Assembly (NCBI GenBank): GCA_026707325.1
Contig: JAPOXA010000110.1
Span: 57,923-121,922 of the forward strand
DNA length: 64,000 nucleotides
Reading direction: 5' to 3'
From: Acidobacteriota bacterium
Lineage (GTDB): Bacteria > Acidobacteriota > Thermoanaerobaculia > Multivoradales > Multivoraceae
This document shows, in pieces, positions 28,447 to 37,196 of the stretch. The position numbers and the translations under genes are program-made. Below the pieces are notes generated by a model. The model saw only the letters and a program-made list of their open reading frames with translations. It had not been told where the DNA came from and ran no database searches. Position 1 is the first letter of the stretch; each line of letters begins with the position of its first letter.

Positions 28447-28813
28447 CCGCTTCTTGCGTGACGCGTCCCCTGCGGGGACTCGCAAGCATCCTTGCGCCCG
28501 CAAGGGCGTGTGGGTTCGACTCCCACCTCCGGCACCACCGCTTCTTGCGTGACGCGTCCCCTGCGGGGACTCGCAAGCATCCTTGCGCCCGCAAGGGCGT
28601 GTGGGTTCGACTCCCACCTCCGGCACCACCGCTTCCACCGGAACGCGTCCCCTGCGGGGACTCGCAGCATCTCCTGCGCCCGCAAGGGCGTGTGGGTTCG
28701 ACTCCCACCTCCGGCACCACCGCTTCCACCGGAACGCGTCCCCTGCGGGGACTCGCAGCATCTCCTGCGCCCGCAAGGGCGTGTGGGTTCGACTCCCACC
28801 TCCAGCACTACCA
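28447..28813 (+). repeat. Four 91-bp tandem repeats, each carrying a copy of the tRNA-Leu 3' half plus a hairpin spacer
   Basis: 'CGCCCGCAAGGGCGTGTGGGTTCGACTCCCACCTCCGGCACCA' starts at 28404 (in the tRNA), 28495, 28586, 28677 and 28768: period exactly 91 bp. Spacers come in two classes (A,A,B,B). Last copy diverges at its end (CTCCAGCACTACCA). Confidence 0.97.
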
Positions 28814-28830
28814 GGGGCTCGCGCCAGCAA

Positions 28831-30528
28831 CTAGCTGTCGGAGTTGGCGTCGTCGACGAGTTCGATGCCTTCCTGCTCCAGCAGGACGCCGATCGCCCGG
28901 AAATAGGCCAGCAGGGCGCGGCGGTAGCCCGTGATGGCCTCCACTTCGCGGCTGCGGGCCGCCGTCAGATCCTCCTGGATCTCGAGCACCTGGAAGCTGG
29001 TCCAGAGCCCGTTCTCGTAGCGCTTCTGGGCGGCGTCCAGGTTCTTCTCCGCCAGTTCCCGCGACACCCGCGCCGAGTCGATCTGCTTGCCCGCGGTCTC
29101 CACGCCCCTGGCGGCCGTCCGCACCTCCGTGCGGATCGTCAGCATGAGGTCCTGCAGCTCCAGCCGTCCCTGGTCGAGCGCCAGGTCGGCGATCCGGCTT
29201 TGCGCCCGGGCCGAGCGGTTCTGCAGCGGCTTGGACAGGTTGAGGCCCACGTTCCAGCCCTCGAAGACCTGCCCCAGGATCCCGTCGTAGAACTGACCGA
29301 GCGTCGACAGGAAGTCGAGCGAGTCGACCCGGATGTACTCCTCCGGACAAGGCTCGAACAGATCGGCAATGCTGGGCGGACCGGGCCGCTCACAGACGGT
29401 ACGGTCACCGCCCAGTGCGTTCCGGCCGTAGCTCACGCTCAGGTTCAGGTCGGGCTTGCGCTGGTTGCGGAGAAAGGTGGAGTCGATCTCCAGCGTTTCG
29501 ATCCGCAGTTCCTGGCGATCGATCTCCACCCGCTTGTTGAGCGCCGAACTCAGCGACGCCTCCAGATCAATGGCGACCCGTGAGATCTCGGGCGATGTCA
29601 TCGGAACGATCTCCAGGTCCCAGAAAGTCCGCTCGTCCAGGTTCAGCAGTCGCCGCAGCTCATCCGCCGCGTCCTGAATCTGCGCCTGGACCCGGATGAT
29701 CTCCTCCTCGCGGGTCGCGATGCCCGCTTCGCTCTGAACGAGTTCCAGCGGCGCCAGGGTACCCACCTCGATCTGGATGCGGTTCATCTCGTGCAGCTCG
29801 CGGGCCAGCGCCAGACTCTCCTCCGCCACCTTGAGCTGTTCCAGGCCTTCGACCAGGGCCCAGTAGCCGTTGGCCACGGTCTGCACCGTGTCAATGACCT
29901 GAACTGCGAGATCTCCCATGCTGATGTCGCTGTTCAGCCGGGCGACGGCCAGGTTCCGCTCGGTGATCCGCTTTCCCCGGTTCCGCAGCAGCGGCTGGTC
30001 GAAGGCGAACTGCAGGCTGGACCGCAGGCTCGGGTTGATGTCCGAGAACCGCGAGTTCGATTCGAACCGGCTGTTCTGCCAGTTGATCGAGAACGTACCA
30101 CCCGACGAAACCGGCTGCTGGAGTTCGACGTTCGCCGTCATCGTCTCGTTCTCGGTGACCAGGGCGCCGTCAAGTTGCGAGGCCGAGGGCCGGCTGTCGC
30201 TGTTGACGCTGGTGTTGACTCCGAGCACCGTGTCGTAGATGCCGTACGCCTGGTTGATCTGGAACAGCGACTGGGAGCGCTGGTAGCGCTGGACCAGCAG
30301 TCCGAGGTTGTTCTGCAGGGCGATCGCGACCGCCTGGTCCAGTTCAAGCCGGAGTTGCCCGTCGGCGATGTCCAGATCCGGTGCGATCGGCTCGGTGATC
30401 CACGTCGAACCGACCTGCACCTGCCCCGCTGCCGGGGGAGCCCAGACGGCGGCCGGGACGAGGACAGTGCAGAGAGCGACGATCGGCGCTGCGGACTTGC
30501 GGACGCTCTGCTTTGGGAACAGGTTCAT
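28831..30528 (-). CDS. TolC-family outer membrane efflux protein
   Basis: Signal peptide plus 'LELDQAVAIALQNNLGLLVQRYQRSQSLFQINQAYGIYD...GWNVGLNLSKPLQNRSARAQSRIADLALDQGRLELQDL'. Confidence 0.9.
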   Translation of the reverse strand: MNLFPKQSVRKSAAPIVALCTVLVPAAVWAPPAAGQVQVGSTWITEPIAPDLDIADGQLRLELDQAVAIALQNNLGLLVQRYQRSQSLFQINQAYGIYDTVLGVNTSVNSDSRPSASQLDGALVTENETMTANVELQQPVSSGGTFSINWQNSRFESNSRFSDINPSLRSSLQFAFDQPLLRNRGKRITERNLAVARLNSDISMGDLAVQVIDTVQTVANGYWALVEGLEQLKVAEESLALARELHEMNRIQIEVGTLAPLELVQSEAGIATREEEIIRVQAQIQDAADELRRLLNLDERTFWDLEIVPMTSPEISRVAIDLEASLSSALNKRVEIDRQELRIETLEIDSTFLRNQRKPDLNLSVSYGRNALGGDRTVCERPGPPSIADLFEPCPEEYIRVDSLDFLSTLGQFYDGILGQVFEGWNVGLNLSKPLQNRSARAQSRIADLALDQGRLELQDLMLTIRTEVRTAARGVETAGKQIDSARVSRELAEKNLDAAQKRYENGLWTSFQVLEIQEDLTAARSREVEAITGYRRALLAYFRAIGVLLEQEGIELVDDANSDS

Positions 30529-30613
30529 CGGGCTGTGTTCCTTCCTTCGACGGCGCCCTGACCGCAACGGGCACGGCGCGTCGTGTCTTTCCTCTTTGAC
30601 GCGAGAGGCGCGA

Positions 30614-30629
30614 GGTTGTTTCAACAACC
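30614..30629. promoter_or_regulatory. Operator-like palindrome upstream of the tolC-family gene
   Basis: GGTTGTT-TC-AACAACC, perfect 7-2-7 inverted repeat about 86 bp upstream of the ATG. Confidence 0.5.
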
Positions 30630-30736
30630 CTACGCCGGATGGTGCCGGAGCGCCGGTCTGGCGCGCCGGGCGGGCAAGCCTAAGCGATGGCGTGGCGAGG
30701 GACGCGGAGCCTTCGCGAAGGGGTGTCGGCGGCTTG

Positions 30737-32353
30737 TCAGCCGTCGAGAAGGTCGAGAGCGACTCGACGCGCTTCCTCCAGCGTACCGGCCAGGTGACCA
30801 GGGGGAAGATCGCGGAGAATGTCGAGTGTCCGAAGAGTCTTCGCGACGGATCCCTCGAGACCGCAGATGACGACCTCGGTTCGCTCGGCGGAGGCCACGT
30901 TCAGGAGGCGCTGGATCACCATTGCCGCGCTGTCGTCCAGGTACAGGGCTTCGGAGAAATCGAAGATCACGACTTCGTGGTCCTTGATGTCTCCGCCGAT
31001 GACGGTCGACAACTTGTTCGAGGAGGCGACCGTGAGAGTTCCCCTGAGCGCCACCAGGCCGACGCGCGCCGAGTAGGGGTCGACCTTCCCTCGTTCCTCC
31101 CCGTCCCCGAAGAAGGTCCGATCGAGGAGCGGGACCGACACCACGCTGTCGAGTTCGAGCCCCTCCAGGCGCCGCGCGTGCGCCATCCCCGCCGCGATCA
31201 GGCCCACGGCGACCGCCGTTACGAGATCGACGAAGACCGTCAGACCCAACGTCAGCAGCATGACGAAGAGGTGCTCCCGGCGAATCCGGTGGACCCGCGC
31301 GAGCAGCGGCCAGTCGATGATGTCCCACCCCACCTTCATCATGATCGCCGCCAGAACGGCGTGGGGAACCGGTTCGACCAGCGGCCCGAGGCCCAGAGCG
31401 AGGAGGAGGAGGAAGAGCGCACGCAGAGCGCCGGACACGGGTGTCGAGCCGCCAGCGCGGATGTTGACGACGGTTCCCATCGTGGCGCCGGCGCCCGGCA
31501 GGCCGCCGAGCACCCCGGAGATCATGTTGCCGATGCCCTGGCCGACCAGTTCGCGGTCCGGGTTGTGGCGGGTGCCCGTCAGCGAGTCGGCCACAAGCGA
31601 TGTCAGGAGGCTGTCGACCGACCCCAGCAGGGCGAGAATGAGCGCCGGTTGGAAGGCTTGCAGTAGGAATCCCGAGCTCGGCAGACCGATCTTCAGCGTC
31701 GGCAGACCTGTTGGTACGTGGCCGAGCGCCGGGGCACCGCTCAACCAGAGGATCCCGAGGACGGAGCCGAGAACGAGGGCAAGCAGCGGCGCCGGGAAGT
31801 AGTGCGAGAGCCGCCGGGGCCACAGAAAGCCGGCCGCCAGGGTGACGGCGCCGATGGCGACTGCGTTCAGGTTCACCCCGGCGGCCGCTTCCGGAATGGC
31901 GCGGACGGCGCCGAGTGCTCCACCCGCCGCCGGCGGCGCGCCGAGAAACGGAAGGACCTGGATCAGGATGACGATGACGCCGATCCCGGACATGAATCCG
32001 GAGACGACGACGTAGGGCGTGTACACCACGAATCGGCCGATCCGCGCCAGGCCGAGGAGCATCTGCAGCAGGCCGCCGAGAACGACGACGGTCAGCGCCT
32101 CCGTGAGATTCGAAGCGTGGGTCGTCAGGATCACCGTCATGGCGACGGTCATCGGCGCCGTGGGCCCCGAGATCTGGGACCGGGTGCCGCCGAACACGGC
32201 CGCGAAGAAGCCCACGGCGATCGCGCCATGAAGGCCCGCGACGGCGCCCATGCCGGAAGCGACGCCGAGCGCCAGCGCGACCGGAAGAGCGACGACGGTG
32301 GCCGTCAACGCCCCGAACAGGTCGCCCCGCAGCGTCGGCAGGTCGTACTTCAC
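30737..32353 (-). CDS. SulP-family (SLC26-like) anion transporter with C-terminal STAS domain
   Basis: 'DLFGALTATVVALPVALALGVASGMGAVAGLHGAI...GGTRSQISGPTAPMTVAMT'; STAS 'GDIKDHEVVIFDFSEALYLDDSAAMVIQRLL'. Confidence 0.92.
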   Translation of the reverse strand: MKYDLPTLRGDLFGALTATVVALPVALALGVASGMGAVAGLHGAIAVGFFAAVFGGTRSQISGPTAPMTVAMTVILTTHASNLTEALTVVVLGGLLQMLLGLARIGRFVVYTPYVVVSGFMSGIGVIVILIQVLPFLGAPPAAGGALGAVRAIPEAAAGVNLNAVAIGAVTLAAGFLWPRRLSHYFPAPLLALVLGSVLGILWLSGAPALGHVPTGLPTLKIGLPSSGFLLQAFQPALILALLGSVDSLLTSLVADSLTGTRHNPDRELVGQGIGNMISGVLGGLPGAGATMGTVVNIRAGGSTPVSGALRALFLLLLALGLGPLVEPVPHAVLAAIMMKVGWDIIDWPLLARVHRIRREHLFVMLLTLGLTVFVDLVTAVAVGLIAAGMAHARRLEGLELDSVVSVPLLDRTFFGDGEERGKVDPYSARVGLVALRGTLTVASSNKLSTVIGGDIKDHEVVIFDFSEALYLDDSAAMVIQRLLNVASAERTEVVICGLEGSVAKTLRTLDILRDLPPGHLAGTLEEARRVALDLLDG

Positions 32354-32458
32354 GCCGGAAGCGCTCCGACAGACTGTGCAGCCACTCCTTCTTGCCTTCC
32401 CGTGCGCATCGTCCCGGGCCCCTTCTACCGGCGAACGTCATGCTACATTCCCGCGGCC

Positions 32459-33334
32459 ATGAAGGTCCTCGAAGGTCTCCCGGAACCCCGACGCGGCAAG
32501 GTCCGCGACATCTACGATCTCGGCGCTCGGCTGCTGCTGGTAGCCAGCGATCGCGTATCCGCCTACGACTTCGTCCTCTCTCCGGAGATTCCTGACAAGG
32601 GCAAGGTGCTGAACCAGTTGACGAACTTCTGGTTCGATCGGCTCGGCGACCTCATTCCGAATCACCTGATCGAGACCGATGTACGCCGTTTTCCCGCCGA
32701 CCTGCAGCCACACGCCGACTACCTGGACGGACGGTCGGTCCTCGTGAGAAAAGCGCAAGTCGTTCCCTACGAGTGCGTGGCCAGGGGCTACCTCGCCGGC
32801 AGCGCGTTCCGGGAGTATCAGGAGACGGGGCGGGCCTGCGGCCATGATCTGCCGGCCGGGATGGTCCGGGCCGCACAACTGGACGACGCGATCTTCACGC
32901 CGGCGACAAAGGCCGAAGAGGGTCACGACGAGAACATCGACTACGACACCCTGGTTGAAGGCGTCGGCAGCGACATGGCGGCGACCCTGCGGCGTGTGAC
33001 GCTCGAGCTCTACAGACGGGGACGGGAACTCGCGGCAGGCCGTGGCCTCATCCTCGCCGACACGAAGTTCGAGTTCGGCATGGCCGAGGACCGTCTGATC
33101 CTGATCGACGAAGTGCTGACTCCGGATTCGTCGCGCTACTGGGACGCGGCCCAGTGGAGCCCGGGTACCGAGCCCGTTTCCTTCGACAAGCAGCCGGTCC
33201 GCGACTGGGTCGCCGGGACCGGCTGGGACAAGGCCTCTCCGCCGCCGGAACTGACCCCGGAGGTCGTCAACGAGACGAGGGAGCGTTATCTCGACGCGTT
33301 CCGCCGGGTCACCGGTCGCGGCCCGGTTCTCTAG
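32459..33334 (+). CDS. purC: Phosphoribosylaminoimidazole-succinocarboxamide synthase
   Basis: 'GKVRDIYDLGARLLLVASDRVSAYDFVLSPEIPDKGKVLNQLTNFWFDRL', 'ECVARGYLAGSAFREYQETG'. Confidence 0.95.
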   Translation: MKVLEGLPEPRRGKVRDIYDLGARLLLVASDRVSAYDFVLSPEIPDKGKVLNQLTNFWFDRLGDLIPNHLIETDVRRFPADLQPHADYLDGRSVLVRKAQVVPYECVARGYLAGSAFREYQETGRACGHDLPAGMVRAAQLDDAIFTPATKAEEGHDENIDYDTLVEGVGSDMAATLRRVTLELYRRGRELAAGRGLILADTKFEFGMAEDRLILIDEVLTPDSSRYWDAAQWSPGTEPVSFDKQPVRDWVAGTGWDKASPPPELTPEVVNETRERYLDAFRRVTGRGPVL

Positions 33335-34481
33335 GGCGGTCGCGGCGGCCGATCAGGAGGCGCGGCAGGCGCCGGTTCAGACCGCACCAGACCTCGTAGG
33401 CCGCGATGCCGGCGCGGCCCGCGAGTTCGCCGACGCCGATGCGCTGCTTGCCCTGTCTTCCGAGCAGGACGCACTCGTCACCGATCACGGCGCCGGGAAC
33501 CCGGGTGACGTCGACAGTCAGCGAATCCATGCTGACCTGACCGACGATCGGGCAACGCTCTCCCCTGACCAGGACGTCGCCGCCGCCGAAGCCCGTGCTG
33601 AAACCGTCTCCGTAGCCGACCCGGATCAGGGCAATCCTGGCCGAATCTGGCGCTCGCCAGGTGCGCCGGTAGCCGACGCCGGCGCCGGCCGGTACCGGCC
33701 GCAGGTCGACGATCGGTGCCTTGAGGCTCATGACCGGCCGCAGGGCGGGCGTTTCCGAGCCGCCGGCCAGCGTCGCCAGGTCGAGCCCGTAGAGCGCTCC
33801 GCCGACCCGCACCGCGGTCCAACGGGTGGAGGCGCGCCTTAGCGCCGCGGACGAGTTCGCGAGGTGTACCGGAACCGAACGGCGCTCACTCGAGTCGAGA
33901 AGCTCGACCGCGGCGGCGAAGCGCCGTTCCTGCTCTCCGGTAAAGGAGCTTTCGGCCAGTTCGGACTCGGCCAGGTGAGACATCAGGCCCGCAAACCGGA
34001 ACTCGGGCGCGGCACGCAGGGCGTCGAGCGCGGCCCGCCAGTCGGCCAGTTTCAGGCCGGCGCGACTCATGCCGGTGTCCAGTTCGACGACCACCTCCAG
34101 CGCCTGCCCCGCGCGAGCCCCGGCAGTTCTCAGCCAGGCACTCCAGGCTGTGAGTTGCCCCAGGCGCGTGAGCACCGGCATTGCACTCCCGCGAACGACG
34201 CGATCCAGGTCCCCGGACGACTCCGGACCGCCGAGCAGCAGGACGTGCCCGCCATACCCGGCGTTGCGGAGCTCCACGACTTCGGCGGCGCCCGCCACCG
34301 CCAGGCCGTCGATGCCGAGCCGCTCAAGTTCGAGCGCCACGGCCGGCGCGCCGTGCCCGTAAGCGTCCGCCTTGACGACTCCGTAGACCGCCGCCTCCCC
34401 GACCGACCGCCGCACCGCGTGCAGGTTGAGCGCCAGGGCGCCGAGATCGATCTCGACCCGCGCGCCTGCGCTGGAGCTCAG
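33309..34481 (-). CDS. alr: Alanine racemase; N-terminus seems to use a CTG start at 34481
   Basis: 'VYGVVKADAYGHGAPAVALELERLGIDGLAVA...RVGGALYGLD...GYRRTWRAPDSARIALIRVGYGDGF'. In-frame upstream 'LSSSAGARVEIDLGALALNLHAV' matches the conserved Alr N-terminus, but the first ATG/GTG/TTG in the ORF track is at 34415. Confidence 0.85.
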   Translation of the reverse strand: MSSSAGARVEIDLGALALNLHAVRRSVGEAAVYGVVKADAYGHGAPAVALELERLGIDGLAVAGAAEVVELRNAGYGGHVLLLGGPESSGDLDRVVRGSAMPVLTRLGQLTAWSAWLRTAGARAGQALEVVVELDTGMSRAGLKLADWRAALDALRAAPEFRFAGLMSHLAESELAESSFTGEQERRFAAAVELLDSSERRSVPVHLANSSAALRRASTRWTAVRVGGALYGLDLATLAGGSETPALRPVMSLKAPIVDLRPVPAGAGVGYRRTWRAPDSARIALIRVGYGDGFSTGFGGGDVLVRGERCPIVGQVSMDSLTVDVTRVPGAVIGDECVLLGRQGKQRIGVGELAGRAGIAAYEVWCGLNRRLPRLLIGRRDRPREPGRDR

Positions 34482-35839
34482 TTCGGCCCCTCCGGCGGCG
34501 AGTGATACGCGTCGTAGCTGCGAAACGTCGTCGTGTCCCCGAGAAAGACAAGCGGCACGGAACCGGTCTCGCCGTTCCGGTGCTTGGCGATGATGAGTTC
34601 GGCCATCCCCTGCACTTCGAGATCATCCGGTTCATAGACCTCTTCGCGATAGACGAACATGACGACGTCGGCGTCCTGCTCGATGTTCCCCGACTCCCGG
34701 AGGTCTGCAAGCTGCGGGCGGTGATCCTTGCCCCGTCGTTCCGGCAGCCGCGAGAGCTGGGACAGGGCCACGACAGGCACTTCAAGTTCCTTCGCCAGTT
34801 GCTTCAAACCGCGGGTAATCGCGCCTATCTCCAGGTTGCGGTTCTCGTACCGGCCCCCGGCGTTCATCAACTGGAGATAATCGACGACCAGCAAGGCGAG
34901 ACCGTCCTGTTTCTTGAGCCGGCGCGCCTTCGAGGCGACCTCGAGCAACGACGGATTGGCGGAGTCGTCCACGAACAGCTTCGACTCCTGGCCCTCCTGC
35001 TTCGCCTGGTGAAGGCGCTTCCAGTCCTCCCCCGACAGCCGCCCGCTCCGCAGCTTGTGAAACGGGATGTCCGTGGTCGAACACAGCACCCTCATCGCGA
35101 TCTCGCGCGCGCTCATCTCGAGCGAGAAGAAGCCCGCCGCCTTCTTCTCGTCGTGCGCGACGTGAGTCGCCATGTTCAGCGCGAGGCTTGTCTTTCCCAT
35201 CCCCGGGCGGCCGGCGACGATGACCAGGTTGCCGGGTTGAAGGCCGTGCGTCTTCCGGTCGAGATCGACGAATCCGGTACGCAGGCCCGAGAACTCGTTG
35301 ACCGCGCTCCGTTCGAGCTCCTCCATCGTCTCTTCGTAGATCTGGCTCAACGGCACGAAGGTCCGCGCCACGGCCTCTTCGCTCAGACTCAGGACCCTGC
35401 TCTCCGCCTCCTCGAGGGCCTGCTCGGCATCCAGGCCGCCGTCGAGCGCCTTCGTGTAGATCTCCGTACAGGCGTCGAGCAGGCGGCGTCGCAGCGCCCG
35501 CTCCTTGATGATCTCGACGTACGAGTCGACCCGGCCCAGGTCGGGCAGGTCGACTTCCAGAGTGGCGAGGTAGGCCACGCCGCCCGCCGACTCGAACTGG
35601 CCGCGTTGCTCCAGCCGGGCCTGAAGTGTCCGCAGATCGATCGGGCTCTCCGCCTCCTGGAGCGAGAGCATCGCCCTGTACAGAACCCGGTGGCGCTCGA
35701 AGTAGTAGTCCTCGGGCTTCAGCCGGCTCGAGGTAGCGGCCAGGTGCCGCTCGGAATCGAGCAGGATCGCCGCGAGCACGGCACGCTCGGATTCTTCGCT
35801 ATGCGGCAGACTGTGGGTCTCGTCGATCGGCGCGCGCAC
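34478..35839 (-). CDS. dnaB: Replicative DNA helicase
   Basis: 'GRPGMGKTSLALNMATHVAHDEKKAAGFFSLEMSAREIAMRVLCS', 'LLVVDYLQLMNAGGRYENRNLEIGAITRGLKQLAKELEVPVVALSQLSR'. Confidence 0.97.
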   Translation of the reverse strand: MRAPIDETHSLPHSEESERAVLAAILLDSERHLAATSSRLKPEDYYFERHRVLYRAMLSLQEAESPIDLRTLQARLEQRGQFESAGGVAYLATLEVDLPDLGRVDSYVEIIKERALRRRLLDACTEIYTKALDGGLDAEQALEEAESRVLSLSEEAVARTFVPLSQIYEETMEELERSAVNEFSGLRTGFVDLDRKTHGLQPGNLVIVAGRPGMGKTSLALNMATHVAHDEKKAAGFFSLEMSAREIAMRVLCSTTDIPFHKLRSGRLSGEDWKRLHQAKQEGQESKLFVDDSANPSLLEVASKARRLKKQDGLALLVVDYLQLMNAGGRYENRNLEIGAITRGLKQLAKELEVPVVALSQLSRLPERRGKDHRPQLADLRESGNIEQDADVVMFVYREEVYEPDDLEVQGMAELIIAKHRNGETGSVPLVFLGDTTTFRSYDAYHSPPEGPN

Positions 35840-35920
35840 GTCTCCTCCGGAGTCCTAGCCTAGCCTTCGGATGACGACGGCGGGGCGGCTGCGGCTACCT
35901 GCGGGAAGGCTGCGGATTTC

Positions 35921-37093
35921 GTGAGCCGTGCGAAGATGAGGCGGCGCCGAAACCGCGTCCGGCCGGCGTCGCCGGCTGCCCCAGAGCCCATGGACCAACG
36001 TGCTTCTCCGCTCGCGCCGCTCGCCTGGCCGGCGCTGGGCTGTCTGGGACTGTTGATCTGCGCCGCCGCGGCCGCCCAGGAACAGGAGGGCGACCCCCTG
36101 GCCGGTTCTGAAGCCGGCGACGCGGAGGCCGCCGCGGAGGAGACCGATCCCTGCGCCTCCGAGTACCTGGAGGGGCGATCGTGGATCGACTGGCTGAACC
36201 TCCGCCTCCACCGCACCGCCTGTGAGACAGCCCTGTGGTTCGACCACCTGTTCGGCGACTACCGCCTGGACGAGAAGCTGGAAGCGACCTACGGCCGCGC
36301 CTTCGTTGGAGTGGCCTGGGACGAGCACTACGGGTTCGAGGACGATCTGAGCTTTCGCGCCCGTCTCCACTTCCCGAACATGGAGCGACGTCTCAACGCC
36401 TTCATCGGTCGCGACGACCGGGAGGACGTCCTGGAGGACGCCCAGCGCCGCGGGGCGACCTCGCTGCCGCGCATGTTCGACCCCGAAGACGACGAGTGGC
36501 TCGTGGGACTCGGCTACCGGCCGATCTCGAGCGGCAACAGCGACCTCGACTTCGATCTCGGCATGAACTTCAACTTCCCAATCGAGCCCTGGGCTCGCGC
36601 CCGTTACAGGCACCGTTTCTTCCTCTCGGAGACCGACCTCGTCCGCTTCCGGCACACCCTCTTCTGGGAGCGGGACGACGGCTGGGGTCTGGCGACGCGG
36701 ATTGACTATGAGCACGCGTTTCCGGCCGGCTCCATGCTGCGATGGCGCGGCGCCGGCAAGGTCTCGGACATCACCAGAGGGGCCGACTGGTTCGCCGAGT
36801 TGAGCTACTACCACCGGGTGGGCCGGCGCCGCGCTCTCGCGCACCAGATCGGCGCCAACGGCGAAACCGGCGCCCCGGTTCTCGTCGAGAACTACTTCGT
36901 GCGGTTCATCTACCGGCAGCAGATCCTTCGGGAGTGGCTCTTCCTGGAGATCGGTCCCGGCCTGGCCTGGCGTCGCGAGGAACCCGGCGTGCCCAGGGAC
37001 TCCGTACCGATCCTGCGCTTCGGAGTCGAGATGCTGTTCGGTGACTACCGCGGCCAGGGTACCGCCGCACCGGTCGGTGCGCAGGTCTTCTGA
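35921..37093 (+). CDS. Uncharacterised outer-membrane/beta-barrel-like protein
   Basis: Alternating aromatic/charged strands ('ARARYRHRFFLSETDLVRFRHTLFWERDDGWGLATRIDYEHAF...'), ends 'RFGVEMLFGDYRGQGTAAPVGAQVF'. Confidence 0.55.
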   Translation: MSRAKMRRRRNRVRPASPAAPEPMDQRASPLAPLAWPALGCLGLLICAAAAAQEQEGDPLAGSEAGDAEAAAEETDPCASEYLEGRSWIDWLNLRLHRTACETALWFDHLFGDYRLDEKLEATYGRAFVGVAWDEHYGFEDDLSFRARLHFPNMERRLNAFIGRDDREDVLEDAQRRGATSLPRMFDPEDDEWLVGLGYRPISSGNSDLDFDLGMNFNFPIEPWARARYRHRFFLSETDLVRFRHTLFWERDDGWGLATRIDYEHAFPAGSMLRWRGAGKVSDITRGADWFAELSYYHRVGRRRALAHQIGANGETGAPVLVENYFVRFIYRQQILREWLFLEIGPGLAWRREEPGVPRDSVPILRFGVEMLFGDYRGQGTAAPVGAQVF

Positions 37094-37196
37094 CCTGCTG
37101 CCGCCGCAGGCGGCGGGAAGACGCGCCGGCCGCCAGGCCGGCTCCACTCGGCCGGTTAGAGTCCACCACCTCAGCAACCAGGAAGCGAGGAGTGAG

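Noticed and set aside
28361-28813. CRISPR-like interpretation of the regular repeats
   Set aside because: The repeats are tRNA-derived, the spacers are themselves repeated (A,A,B,B), and no cas genes are present.
28226-28834. Overlapping ORFs across the tRNA-Leu array (for example 'GVEPTRPCGRRRCCESPQGTRSGG...GGGSRTHTPLRA')
   Set aside because: All reading frames stay open because the repeat is GC-rich and 91 bp long, so the frame shifts every unit. These are translations of tRNA sequence, a common source of false protein entries.
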